64,000 nucleotides of DNA, from positions 1 to 64,000 of the forward strand of contig MU831846.1 of the NCBI GenBank assembly GCA_029204225.1, written 5' to 3'. Made by a program: the position numbers and the translations under genes. Positions 9,202 through 20,315 of the stretch are shown here, in pieces; the stretch's first letter is position 1; every line of letters starts with the position of its first letter. The stretch comes from Diphasiastrum complanatum. Lineage: Eukaryota > Streptophyta > Lycopodiopsida > Lycopodiales > Lycopodiaceae. The notes under the pieces are model-generated. The model was not told where the DNA came from. It saw only the letters and a list, made by a program, of their open reading frames with translations, and searched no databases.

Positions 9202-12117
9202 TCAACCTGGTTTCTTTGAAGCTAAGCTCCCTCTTTTCTCAATCTCTTTAAGAAGAAGATCAGTCTCATTTAAGTCACTTGCTTTGCAAACCTCATCAAC
9301 GACAGTTAAGTATGTACTACCTTCTCGCACGGAAACACTATTTCTTAATTCTTTCAGAACCTCAAAAGCTTCATCATCCTTCCCAACTTTAAATAGCCCA
9401 CTTATGAGAGCTCTGTATGTCACGAGTTTTGGAACAAATTGCCTATCAACCATCTCAACAAATATTTGATGAGCCTCCAAAGCCTTGCCTCCTTTTATAA
9501 GTCGGTCAATAAACAAAGCATAGAGGACACTATCTGCAACACAACCAGTTTTTTGCATTTCACCGAAAAGTTGTTGAGCATCTTCCATTTTTCCTGTATG
9601 GCAAAGGCCATCGATAAGAGCTGTGTAAGTAACAGCATCAGGAGTACATCCTCTTTCAGACATTTGTTCAAAAATGTGAGAAGCTTCAGTAATTTTGCTT
9701 ATTTTGCAAAGGCCATCAACAAGAGTTGTGAAGGTAATCACATTAGGGTTGTAGCCTTTTTCCTCCATCACTGCAAGCAACTCCTTAGCTTCTTCTAACT
9801 GCATCGATTTGCAGAAGCCATTGATTAGGCTGTTGTATGCAGCAAGATCCGGTAAAACACCCCTCTCACTCATACTCATTAGTAGCTGATAAGCTGCCTC
9901 AACATTGTTGGACCTGCAAAATCCATCTATAAGAGTTGTGTATGCCACAACATCAAGAGAAAATCCTCTCTTGATTATCTCTTCAAAAAGGTTATTCGCT
10001 TCTTGCACTCTACCAGCATTACACAAACCATGCATGAGAGTTGTATATGTCACCACATCTGGTTCACAACTAGCCATCATCTTCTTCACGAGCTCCATTG
10101 CTGCTTCAAGCTCATATTTCTTGCATAGCCCATCAATCACAGCATTATATGTGACAACATCAGGGACACATCCTTTACTCGGCATGTCTTCGAGGAGCTC
10201 ATAAGCTTCTATTACTTGCTCTGACTTGCAAAGGGAATCAATGAGAATTGTGTACGTAATAAGATCTGACTGAAAGCCTTTTTCAACCATTTCCCTCAAC
10301 AGGTTATGTGCCTTATTAGGATTGCTTGTGTGACAAAGTCCATGAATAAGAATTGTATAAGTGACCCTATTGGGAAAGAACCCTTTTTGTTTTATCTGTT
10401 CAAATAACTCAACAGCAACCTCTGCTTTCATTGCTTTGCACAACTCCCTGAGCAGAAGGTTGAAGGTTGTCACATTCAAAATCCACCCTTTGGCTGTCAT
10501 TTCTTGGAAGGTTTCAAAAGCCCAATCGACTTTGCTAGACTTGCATAGACCATGAATAAGGGTACTGTATGTCATGAAATTGGGGAAACACCCTTTTCCA
10601 ATCATCACTGTTTTAAGAATATAAGCTTCGTCAACTTCCCCTGCCCTACATAAGCCGTCTATTACTGTGTTGTATGCAACAACATCAAGAACAGACCCCT
10701 GCACTATCATCTCATTTAAAAGAGCATGAGCTTCTGCTGTTTTGCTCAACTTACAGAATCCAGTCATAAGAGCTGTATAAGTCACAACATCAGGAGGACA
10801 GCCATTCTGAACCATCTCTCTCAAAAACTGATGCGCCTGATCAAGTTTCCCTGCTTTGAGAAGACCATTGATCAGCACTGTGTAAGTGACAACACTGGGA
10901 AGACAACCTCTATCTCGCATTCTTTGTAAAAGTTGGCCTGCCCTATCAAATCTCTTGGCCTTGCAAAGGCCGTCCATAAGAGTGTTATAGGTGTAAGAAT
11001 TTGGCACACAACCAACACCATCCATCTCTTCTAAAAGGTCAGAAGCCATATCCACTTTGTTTGTTTTGCATAAGCAGTCAATCAGGGCTGTAAAAGTAAC
11101 AACACTAGGTATGTATGCCTCAGCCAACTTTCTGAAGTAACAGTATGCATCATTGACTTTCCTGGCTTTGCACAATCCACCAATCAAAATGCTAAAAATA
11201 ACATCATTAGGATATATTCCAGAGAGTTTCATTTCTTCAAAGAGCTTGCACGCATCAAGCATTTCACCGGCCTTGCAAAATCCCTGAATCAAAATGCCAT
11301 AAGTTACAACATTAGGCGAACAACTTGAAAGTAGCATCTGCTTGTAGATTAAGTGAGCTTTCTGGTGGCACTGCGCTTTTACAAGCACAGTAAGTAAGCA
11401 ATTGTAAGTGAAAACAGTGTGCTTGTAACCATGTTGTTGAGCAGCCCAATTGAAAAACCCCAAGGAAACATCCGGATCCTTCAAAAGCTTCAAAACCTCC
11501 CCAACCACCTTTGCTCTCAGCGTTCCAAGCCACTCCTTGAGTTCTTCTTCCATTTCAACTCCCCAACTCCTTTTTCCAAGAATGTGAAGAAGCTCATCAA
11601 CAGCAGGGAGATACCGATGAAATCCATAGGGCCTAGATTTACCTTGATAAGAATTAAGGTGCCAAGAAGCACCTGAATTCTTTAGTGCTTTCAGCGATAG
11701 AAGATTTGCCCTGCTGCTTTTGTTAGAAGTTGTACTAAGCTGTTGGAAAGCGATTGTCTTGATAAATGGAAGCCTTTCTTCCTCTCCCTGTACTTGGACA
11801 TTGTTTCGGCTGAAGTTAGGGTCCCGTAAAAGATTGAGCACATCCACCACCATCCTTTCACCACTTTGTGCAATGGCTTCACGCAAACTGATATTGTGTA
11901 TCAGCCTAGCATATGGCTTCTGAAACCAACTAGAAAAAGTCCTATGGGATGAAAATGTTGCAACTATATGGGTCGCAAAAGACAGGCCTGATACATTTGA
12001 AAATGAAAGTGCCCGCCCTTGAAAATAGCGGCGATGAGCCCCCCCATTTCCAAATAAAGACCTTTTGCGGCACGTACTCCAAAGGGAGAAGTGTACGATA
12101 AACCCTCTGCTACCCAT
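9202..12117 (-). CDS. P-class pentatricopeptide repeat protein, organelle-targeted
   Basis: A 971-residue protein in one uninterrupted exon. The Met start at 12117 opens a Ser/Arg-rich, acid-poor segment (about residues 1-75), typical of a mitochondrial or plastid presequence. After a spacer, about 21 tandem 35-residue repeats run from about residue 235 to the C-terminus, each with the pattern VVTYNTLIDGLCK...A..LF.EM...G..PD. Repeat 13 is 34 residues long. There is no E, DYW, SMR or LAGLIDADG domain, so it is a pure P-class protein. Such proteins bind organellar RNA in single-stranded form and stabilise ends, aid splicing or aid translation. Repeats 4-18 have clean specificity residues; the last three (Ala-Lys, Arg-Glu, terminal) are non-canonical. 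Similarity to Rf-like PPRs is general, so no gene symbol is given. Pfam PPR/PPR_2 hits are expected. Confidence 0.96.
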   Translation of the reverse strand: MGSRGFIVHFSLWSTCRKRSLFGNGGAHRRYFQGRALSFSNVSGLSFATHIVATFSSHRTFSSWFQKPYARLIHNISLREAIAQSGERMVVDVLNLLRDPNFSRNNVQVQGEEERLPFIKTIAFQQLSTTSNKSSRANLLSLKALKNSGASWHLNSYQGKSRPYGFHRYLPAVDELLHILGKRSWGVEMEEELKEWLGTLRAKVVGEVLKLLKDPDVSLGFFNWAAQQHGYKHTVFTYNCLLTVLVKAQCHQKAHLIYKQMLLSSCSPNVVTYGILIQGFCKAGEMLDACKLFEEMKLSGIYPNDVIFSILIGGLCKARKVNDAYCYFRKLAEAYIPSVVTFTALIDCLCKTNKVDMASDLLEEMDGVGCVPNSYTYNTLMDGLCKAKRFDRAGQLLQRMRDRGCLPSVVTYTVLINGLLKAGKLDQAHQFLREMVQNGCPPDVVTYTALMTGFCKLSKTAEAHALLNEMIVQGSVLDVVAYNTVIDGLCRAGEVDEAYILKTVMIGKGCFPNFMTYSTLIHGLCKSSKVDWAFETFQEMTAKGWILNVTTFNLLLRELCKAMKAEVAVELFEQIKQKGFFPNRVTYTILIHGLCHTSNPNKAHNLLREMVEKGFQSDLITYTILIDSLCKSEQVIEAYELLEDMPSKGCVPDVVTYNAVIDGLCKKYELEAAMELVKKMMASCEPDVVTYTTLMHGLCNAGRVQEANNLFEEIIKRGFSLDVVAYTTLIDGFCRSNNVEAAYQLLMSMSERGVLPDLAAYNSLINGFCKSMQLEEAKELLAVMEEKGYNPNVITFTTLVDGLCKISKITEASHIFEQMSERGCTPDAVTYTALIDGLCHTGKMEDAQQLFGEMQKTGCVADSVLYALFIDRLIKGGKALEAHQIFVEMVDRQFVPKLVTYRALISGLFKVGKDDEAFEVLKELRNSVSVREGSTYLTVVDEVCKASDLNETDLLLKEIEKRGSLASKKPG

Positions 12118-12426
12118 AACCCACTATTATGTGCAACGGTGATGCAAAAGCTACTGAAATGGAAAAAGGATTCAAATCCAGGTCTATTCATAAGTTGACA
12201 GGCACTTCTCCGAAGATCCCCCAAAGGCAAAGAATGGATTTCACAGGCAAATACAAATTTAGCCATTCTCAATCGGGGTGACATAACCAAGAAAGGTGCT
12301 TCCAACACCTACAATTGTAGCATAATCAAGAGTCGATTGAAACCTGAAATACAGGCATAACATCATCACCTTTGTCCAGATCTCAAGCATCTGCAAGATA
12401 AACCCTGAAATGCTAACACAAGTTCA

Positions 12427-12436
12427 ATATATATAA
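12427..12436 (-). promoter_or_regulatory. TATA-like box upstream of the PPR gene
   Basis: Reads TTATATATAT on the minus strand, about 310 bp upstream of the PPR start codon. The position would allow a 5' UTR of roughly 280 nt. This is a pattern match only. Confidence 0.3.
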
Positions 12437-12439
12437 CCG

Positions 12440-14928
12440 TGCAATGGAGCTATAAGGGACGATAGGTTTTATTCCCAAGCACTTCAATTTTAACCCCGTT
12501 TTGAAGACTGCCACATGGAAAAGTTTTCAATGGTTGCCATGTAAACATTACAGAATTTGGTCATATCCAACAGTGGTGGGCTTTAAATTACATCGTCCCT
12601 TTAAAAAGCTTCAATATCCGCATACAGCTGTTGAAGAAGACTACAAAATTCAAACCCCAACTCTCCTGACAGTTACATTACTTTATTTCCATAATATTCT
12701 ACAACCAAGGTAAGATTTTTGTGTTCACAAAACCATCAGCTACACTGATTAAATGCCTCCCATAATTTTGGAAAACCCCACATGGATAGAGAGCAGTCAG
12801 CTGTAAGAGGAACAAGAATTTCAGATCCTAGTTGATAACAAGCAATGAAGCCACGGACTAGTTTCTGAATCTTTTTTCAAACTGCCTAGGGTTTGTATCA
12901 CATAACCCCAAAAATGAACTCCTTCATCAATATCTATATGCTATGATTTTTCAAGGCGGAGGCATACAAATGCTCAGTGGCTCACAAGCAACTCAATCAT
13001 ACCTTCATAAAAAGGGGAAAAGACGATCCTGGAGCCGGATCGGATCGCCCTCTCGGCTTATGCCTCCTCATGCTCCGTCGCGCGTTGAATGCAGAAGCCG
13101 AAGCAGAAACAGAAGCAAAGACATGTGGCCAAATTTGATTGAGAGGGAGGGCCCTAGAACTCTCTCACATGCCTAGCAAGAGCCTTTTAAAAACTTCAAG
13201 GGTGGTTTGAGATCAATGGCAAGTCTTTTTGCTTGGTGCTTCGATTTGCCGCCTATTTTTTGAATTTTGACAAATGAGTTGAGCGCGTCGCGCAAAAGGA
13301 GTTACTTCTCTCTTGCATAGATGTTGAGTATGTTGCTTCTTATATATACTTGGGTATTAATTTTTAGTGTATGTTATCAACAAGTTTAACATGATGCTCA
13401 AAACAGAAGGCAACATCTCCAGAGATTTGGCTCTTTGATGGTTTGTATTTCCAACTGCTCATGCTAATGATTCAATGGATGATGTACAAGAGCTTGGGTT
13501 GTTGAATATGGTATGAAAACAACACAAGGTGATGATGAACGGTAAGGAGATGAAGATGAGGGTAAGTGGTAAGATGTGAGCCGGATATGGGGGTGGTGGT
13601 GGAGGTGAACGAATAGATCAAAGGTTTGTTGCTCATAGTTGTCTCTTGAAAACATAATGTTGGCAGAACTGTGATTGTCGCATTGTAGCTTAATTGTACC
13701 GTTGAGAGCTCCATGAAGCATTGCTTGGAATAGAGGCTTGAACAATCGCCTTTCTCTTTCTTTTTTTTTCTTTTTTTTGCATATAGTAGTGCCCTTTGAA
13801 TGAATAACTTGCCAATTTCTTTAATTGCGAAAACACCACTGCTGTTTTGTGAAAAATCTCCAAGGTCCTTTTGATAATATGCTTGTCCTGAATTGGCATC
13901 GTTTGCATGCTGCAGATGTTGTAGACTTGTCTGCTCCACAAAGTGCTTCAAGTAAGAACTAGAGCAAGTTCAGAATGATCAATCGGGTGGGAATGAGGTC
14001 TTGAAGTATGAATGACAAAAGTGAGATGAAACTTCAAGATTAATTATATGGTGGAACACGGGGGAAGGAATGGGTGTAGAAAAGGGATGATAGAGATCTT
14101 GTGTCTTTTTATACATGTTCATAACCAATGCTCAATGTACAATTTTCCAAAGAGTCATCATTGTTTGTTGTTGAAAATGACGTTTGTCCTTGGAGTTGTG
14201 TATCTATAATTCCATTTACTGATGGATTCAGGATTTCTTCATCATTGCAACTTTTGAGCCTGTTGAAGTAGCTAGCATGGAACTGGAAAAGCGTGGATTT
14301 TGTATCGCTTACGTAAAACCAACTACTTATTGAAGGTGATTGTGGTTTTTGTGAACATTCCATCTTGTTGGAAAGACGGATCTTTTGTTGGATAATATTT
14401 GCAGTCAGATAATGTGCTCCATTTGTTTCCAAAGAGAACATTTGTTGTGAAGTCCCCTTAACTATGTTCCTCCAACCTGTATGTTGTGTCTTAGGAGTCC
14501 ACTCATAAGAAAATACTGCTTCAAAGCTTGTGCGAGTGGTCTCTAGCTTGTGTCTTCTGAGTAGTGATTTTTCCTCACATTTGAATTGTGCTTTGGGGTT
14601 GCACAACATCGCTTGTGAAGATAATTTGTGTTGGTCGCACACCGGTAGATAATATCTGATAGAGTATGGTGATAATGGCGGGGCACAAGAAGGTAGTGTT
14701 GTTGTGTGATCTTTTTGACTCTGTACAACAATTGAATGTTTTGGAATAGAAGCTGTAAGTTACGTCTGAGTACTTTAAAAATTCTTTGACTGACAGACAT
14801 GCAAGAAAAAACATAACGTAAAAGGGTGCAAAAAGGAAAGTAAAAAGATGAGCAAACTAAAAGAACATGATCACAAAACGACATAGGTTACGGACTTACA
14901 AACACATATTCAGACTCACATAAGTCAA
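12440..14928. other. Intergenic, no recognised gene
   Basis: Contains a short GC-richer patch at about 13020-13120 and several unconvincing minus-strand open frames (for example 14109-14642, 177 codons) with no domain I recognise. The stretch 13400-14900 may be non-coding remains of the element whose gag pieces start at 14960. Confidence 0.5.
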
Positions 14929-14959
14929 TCAGTAAATCTCCCAGAAGTAGCATAACTTG

Positions 14960-15901
14960 TCAGAGCAAGCGTGAAGGGCAATCCTTAACATGGTGTTCAA
15001 TGCCACAATTTTCACAAGCTGGTGGAAGATGAAGTTTGTCTGGACAGCGAATACTAGGATGTTTACCTGCACAGATAAAGCATCCGCGTATTGCGAGAAA
15101 TTGTTGTGTCGCAAACATAGCTTGGTTTGGATCGTAGATCGGGGCATTAGGATCATACAGATAATATACCACCGGTTCAAAGGAGTATCCTGGTGGAGTA
15201 GTGTCATCCACAAAATAAGTTGTTGGATTTATAAAATTTGGATAAAAAAAATCCACAGCTGGTTGTGAAACGGGTTGATTAACTACAAATTGTTGGCGTG
15301 GTTGGAACTGATTGGGTGCAGTTGGTCGTGGTTGATGGGTTTTTGTGGAGGGAAGGAGCGGTAATGTTGATACATAGGTCTGGGTGCTAATGGGAAATGG
15401 GTTTTCAGTTGGCAGCACTCATTAGTAGTGTGATTTTGCGAACAGATAGGACACCAAACATTTCCTCTTGTTGGAAAAATTTATCAACAATATTTTTCAT
15501 AGCATTTTGGAAATCAGCAATTAGTTTTTCCATGTGAGTTTGTTGAGCTTTCTGTCAAGTTTCCATTTGATGTAGAAATTCGGAAGATTGGGCTGTATTC
15601 TCAATCTTCTAGTTGTGAAGATGTTCAGGGAGTTTGGATTTCTTGTTGAGGTAATCAAAGTCCTCATCGGACCCTCGTCTTCTTCGCGAATGGCATCAAT
15701 TATTGCATCCTTAAGTTGATCATAAAGATCAACTGGTTTCAGTTCTTGGCGGATACTTTTAGGGAGTCCAACTAGGAACAATTTGATGGCCATTCGTTCG
15801 GTGATATTCTCATCAAGACATTCTACCTTGAGATGTAGTATATATCGATAAAAATAGGTGCACATGACAAGAAAAATATGACATGTTCCTACATAGGACA
15901 A
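14960..15901 (-). pseudogene. Ty3/Gypsy-like gag, broken
   Basis: On the minus strand the first piece (15901-15521) includes LKVECLDENITERMAIKLFLVGLPKSI..., the capsid-type helix pattern of plant retrotransposon gag (RMAIKLFL.GL...I). A second frame (15418-14960) is Pro/Gln-rich and ends in two tandem Cys-His motifs, CFICAGKHPSIRC and CENCGIEHHVKDC. Both have CX2CX3HX4C spacing, one residue shorter than the standard CX2CX4HX4C knuckle. A frame break lies between the pieces. No protease or polymerase follows. Confidence 0.65.
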
Positions 15902-16160
15902 TTGTAAAATTTTCTAGTTAGAGACTATTTTTACTAGTTTAGAGACTCCTTCTAACTAGGAAAACATTTTTCCTAGTTAAGAAAAGTATGTGTACAAATT
16001 CTATCTAGGAAAACATTGAAATTCCGAGATACATTTGCACCATCTTTAACTAGTAAAAAGATTTCCTAGTAATAAAATGTATCTTGGCATATATTTTATC
16101 TAGGAAAACCCTTGATCTAACTAGGAAAACATTTTCCTAAATAGAAAAATGTATGTGATA
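15900..16160. repeat. Cluster of CTAGGAAAA / TTTTCCTAG inverted motifs
   Basis: About eight degenerate copies of (A)ACTAGGAAAAC and its complement. The clearest is a perfect palindrome with 12-bp arms at 15953-15964 and 15968-15979 and a 3-nt centre. The pattern fades by 16160. Confidence 0.75.
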
Positions 16161-16956
16161 TCAAGTTAATTTAATAAAAAAATTAATTTTCTAGATGCCT
16201 TTTGAATTATGAATTGAAAAAGATTCTTATGTATTGTAAAGGCATGCCTTTGTCACTTGATGTAGCTCAAAATCGATGCAATATATCAATTGAGATACAA
16301 CTTTGGCATGTAATACACAAGGTTGTTTATAGAGTGATCGAATTCAAAGAATACCGAGCTGCTTTTGAGCTTCAAATCATTCAAAGTTGATGCATGTCAC
16401 CCAAAATAGCTAAAATATAATGCCCAACAAGCGATTTGGTGCTTATAATTAAGCATAGTTAATCAAATGATCAAAATTGACCAATCTCAATGTTAATAGC
16501 TTCAAATTTTTTGAGTACAATCCCTTATCAATGAAAGTATTTCCTACCACTTCAAAAAAGCTCAAATTTGATATCTATTTCTCAAGATAGCTTGAATTTA
16601 ATGCCTACATACGAGAATGCTCAATTTTGATCCTCACCTATGGACATGGCTCATTGAGTGATCAAATTTGACTAATATCGACTCCAGTACACTGTAAATT
16701 GGTCATGATCTCTTGTTGTTAGTGTTGACCCATATGACACAAGATATCCCAAACTTCATTTCACTTTATATCAATCAATTTTGGCCCTTATCGGTCAAGA
16801 GTGTTCATTGAGTGATTAAATAAAATGAATTTTAAACTTAGGACAACTACATAGCTCAAATTTCATGCATATGACTTAAGTTAAAGCTCCAATTTAATGC
16901 ATAACATGTAATTTTGGACTTTATTAGTTGACATGGCTCATTGAGTGATCAAGTTG
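16161..16956. other. Non-coding, decayed dispersed motif
   Basis: No gene seen. A degenerate motif, GCTCATTGAGTGATCAA, recurs near 16330, 16648, 16803 and 16938, suggesting an old tandem or nested repeat. Confidence 0.5.
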
Positions 16957-17078
16957 AATCATGTTTTCGTTGGAAAGGATATTCTGATGATCAGGATTCA
17001 TGGGAACTAGAAGGTAATCTAAGGAAGAGTTTCTCGGACTTTGAGTTCTGAGGACAGAACTAAAATAAGGGGGAGGTA
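16957..17078 (+). pseudogene. Chromovirus (Ty3/Gypsy) chromodomain end and polypurine tract
   Basis: Reads FRWKGYSDDQDSWELEGNL..., the hallmark of the C-terminal chromodomain of chromovirus integrase (VKWKGY....TWEPE.NL). It is followed by a stop and a polypurine run (AAGGGGGAGG, 17067-17076). All upstream pol sequence is missing, so only the last ~35 codons of the element's polyprotein survive. Chromodomains of this type direct integration to heterochromatin. Confidence 0.8.
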
Positions 17079-17513
17079 TGTTACGGCCCTAATGGGGGGT
17101 TTGCACCATTGGGGGGCTACCTTACATGTACGGGCCAGGCCTAATTTGGACAATAGCTAAGTAGGACCTTAGGCTATGCCTGCATGCACTATATCTATGC
17201 ATGGGTATTTGCTATTTTGAGTTAGGGGTGCCTACATGCAGTGGACATGCATGGGAGTTAGGCATGAGTTGATAGCACGCTTACATGTGAATTCATTGCA
17301 TGAACATGCAGGGGAGGGGCTTCTCTCTATATATACCCACTCCTGTGTCCATTTGATTCATTGAGAGTTTGTGGCCGTTATGCTGTCGGATTGGTAAGCG
17401 CTTCCTATCATAGTGATTTGCCATACTCCCTAGTGCTCGGGGGCTAGATTGGATGGCCTAGGATTGGTTGGGACGGTTTCGTCCACTGCACTCCCTTATT
17501 GTGTTCTTAACAC
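17079..17513 (+). repeat. 3' LTR of the chromovirus remnant
   Basis: Starts TGTTACGG immediately after the polypurine tract and can be read to a CA at 17512-17513, about 435 bp. A TATA box (CTATATATACC, 17328-17337) is well placed for an LTR promoter. The right end abuts the Copia gag relic with no visible duplication, since the left end of the element is lost. Confidence 0.75.
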
Positions 17514-18526
17514 TCATACTCTATTGGAGGTCTTGGGGGACGTTTTAGCATGACCATCACTTTGCTGCTTGATCAGGACCATCAGCCCATAGACTTTTGG
17601 CAGCTCTTCTGCCTCCTCATCTTCTTTGACCAGATTAGCTTGTGAGGTCTCTCCTTTCTTCTCATCCTCCTTTCTCTTCTGATAATCCCGGATGAAGTGT
17701 CCAATTTGATCACAATAAAAACACTTTTTTTTGCCCCTCGCCTTCTTGCTTTGGTTCCAAGGTTTAGTTCCTTCATGCTTCGCATTGTGTTGCTTGCCTT
17801 CCTTGATTTGCTCCTTTTTGAAGTTGGATATCAGAGACATCTCGTCTACAAGTGGGTTTGCTTTCCTTCGGGCCTCCTCTTGCAACAACCTCCTCGTCAC
17901 AAAATCAAGATCTAGTCTTTCTTTGAATCCAACGTCATGACCAAGGAGTCATAACCCACAAGCAAGCTTGTGATTAGCATGTACACCAGTTGCCTTTTGT
18001 CTAGGATTGCGTTTGCTGCTTTCATTTGCCTCCAGATGCCTTTGATCCTGTCAATATGGGTCGTCATCGAATCTCCCTCTATCATCTTGAGTGCATTCAA
18101 CTACCTCTACAGTGTCAATATGCTTGAAAACTCTGCTATCTCATATGTTTCTTTAGCAATTCCCATACTCCTTTGGCTGTCTCTGTATCCCAGACTTGCG
18201 AAATGGCTGTGTCTCCCAATGCCATGCACAACACCATGTACGCCTTTGCCTCCTTTTCATTCACAATCTCAACCTTAGCCGCACTCTTCACATGTCCTTC
18301 CTTGTCAAGTTTAATTACTTCAGTCCCGTCGATCACTCCCCACAACCTTTTCTCTCTCAGTATGATCTTTAGCCTCCAACTCCATGTCAAGTAATTTGAG
18401 TCGTCCAGCCTTTCTATCATCCTGAAGTCGAACCCGTTGTCTGCTGCATCTTCCAACGATGCCTCTGGATCCTTCGAAATCACTTTTGCATTTTCCTAAC
18501 GTGACTATCGCCGCGTGTGGTCTCAT
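17514..18526 (-). pseudogene. Ty1/Copia gag, broken into three frames
   Basis: The minus strand carries a Copia Gag in order. The N-terminal part (18483-18136) has DSNYLTWSWRLKIIL and VWELLKKHM. The middle (18100-17912) has DRIKGIWRQMKAA and LLVGYDSLV. A C-terminal part (17900-17514) has a Lys-rich segment and a zinc knuckle, CFYCDQIGHFIRDY. The last knuckle cysteine is Tyr, so metal binding is probably lost. At least two frame breaks separate the parts. The right flank near 18560-18620 may be leader sequence, but no clear primer site was found. The left end is cut by the chromovirus LTR. Confidence 0.8.
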
Positions 18527-18980
18527 TTAGCATGATTGATCATCCTCAGAACAATCCTCATTTTCACACATTTGACGGATCGTAGATCTATCGCGCGCGT
18601 GGGCCCATAACCTTTGATGAAACAATTATGCTCCTACAATAGATTACTTGACAAGTATACTAGCAAGAACTAAAGCAGAAAGATCACACACAGTTTACAA
18701 TGATCAATTCACAAGTTACAGAAAGGCAAAAAGCATTCACAAAATCGTGTGTCTTCATTTCCAAAAATGAAACGTATACATACACATCCATATGTCTACT
18801 TGCCAAGAAAATCCTAATCTAGGGTTTCCGATTCACATGACAAGAAAACCATTTTTAACTAACTATAATTAACTACTGTCGTTATGCTCCATCATGGATT
18901 GTAATCTATCTGCAGATAATTCTATCACTTGTAAATTTTTTATATTGTGTGCTTAAGTTTTTTTACAATGTCTAAATCCA

Positions 18981-19004
18981 CCCCCCCCCCCCCCCCCCCC
19001 CCCC
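18981..19004. repeat. Poly(C) run, 24 C
   Basis: A pure C homopolymer of 24 bases, preceded by CCA. Long C/G homopolymers are rare in plant DNA and length calls here are error-prone. Confidence 0.9.
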
Positions 19005-20090
19005 ATGTTGCCCTAGCTCGCATGCACACGCCAATTCTCGAGAAAACCTGCAAAGTATAGGCATGAAACCAACACAATTTCTCAAAGACCAGTATGATAA
19101 CATTTTGATGACTTTTTAGATTAGCACAGAAACCCTTTTATGAGTAATAGTCTTAAAAGAATCGAGAATCTTTAGAATTGCAGCCCTTTTTTAGGATAAC
19201 TCAAAAAGAGTTTGCCATCATTGGCACAAGTTCTCTCTCTCGCCCTTCCATGAAACAGTCGGGGTACCTGAAGGCTAAAGGGTAAAAAGCACTGAAACCA
19301 CTTTCTTGAGGTGTTGGCACGGGCCACGTCAGAGTGGACAGAGGACAAGAGGTGTTGCATTGGCGCACCAGTTGCAAGTAGGCAGGAAGCAGATGCTCCA
19401 CCTGGTAACTGAAAATTTCATTGGTTGCCAATGGCTAGAGAAAGAGAGAGGTCATTTTGGGGCTATTGGAGCTAGAGAGAAAGAGTTAGAGAGAGAAATA
19501 TTTTGGGGTTTTTGGTAAATTGGAAATGACTCCCGCCCTATTCTCAGCTTGTGCTTGGTGCGCTTCTTTTTCTTCTCTAACTTCATAGTGGTTTGGTAAT
19601 GGTGGGCTTGCCTCGAATAGATAGGCCACCTGTATACGGGCTTCAACCATCTGGATCATGCTTTCGCCCTCGGATTGAACTATGGATTCTAAGGGACACT
19701 TGCCTGGAAGCAGAAGCCATTATCTGTTCTATTGTTCGAGAGTTCTACTAGGGAGGCATAGCGTTTCTAGAATCCGTTGAAGACGTAGAGTAAAAAGCTA
19801 TGAATCCACCAGCCTGGATTTGGCTTCCATGGCTGAAGGAGGACAAGCAGGCGGCACCAGTCTGCAAGTGCGAGCAGCAGAGATGGAAGCGCGAAGCATC
19901 ACTCTGAATGCTTCCATTGTTATTGCGAGAAACACCAAACCCTAACAGCAAAACTTATTAACCTTTTATAGTTTATGGAATAAGCATGTGTTTTGCATTG
20001 TAGCGGGATTGCTCCGAATGCTATTCACAACTATGCAACATTCATTACACTGTCATAAAGCATTGATTTGTAATGCTTGGAAATGACGTG
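19005..20090. other. Intergenic, no confirmed gene
   Basis: No supported gene. On the minus strand near 19951-19820 two overlapping frames resemble the start of an organelle presequence (for example MLRASISAARTCRLVPPA), but both stop within 70 codons. This could be a stray first exon or chance. Confidence 0.4.
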
Positions 20091-20109
20091 CAGGGATGCG
20101 ATGTGTGAT

Positions 20110-20315
20110 ATGATGTGCAAGGATGCGATGTCTTGCTTCTACTAGTATCTACTCTTGGACGCATTTGTGAAAGAGATGCTATTCCAAACGCCAAGTCGCT
20201 CAAGGGTGGTTTCGAGGCCATCTTTTCCGCAAAACATAAACTAGAACAGATATGTCTAAGGACTATGTCTTGTGCAAATATTCTAGCATTGAGCGCTCGA
20301 GAATCTGTTTTGCTG
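20110..20315 (+). pseudogene. Class III peroxidase, exon-2-like fragment
   Basis: The frame reads GCDVLLLL...ERDAIPNAKSLKGGFEAI...MSCANILALSARESVLLV. This parallels the class III peroxidase pattern GCDASVLL...E(K)...N..SLRGFEVID...VSCADILALAARDSV. It ends at a GT donor (GCTG|GTAAGC, donor at 20316), at the classical peroxidase intron position. The distal-His exon, the proximal-His exon and the signal peptide are absent. Residues usually invariant (Ala-Ser after GCD; Asp of CADI) are replaced. Peroxidases of this class use H2O2 in the cell wall; this piece is not functional alone. Confidence 0.7.

Noticed and set aside
14109-14642. 177-codon minus-strand frame near the Gypsy gag
   Set aside because: No domain recognised and no continuity with gag; possibly element-derived but not supportable as a gene.
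19748-19951. Mitochondrial presequence-like minus-strand exon
   Set aside because: Two competing frames, both with early stops, and no downstream exon found; listed only as part of the intergenic note.
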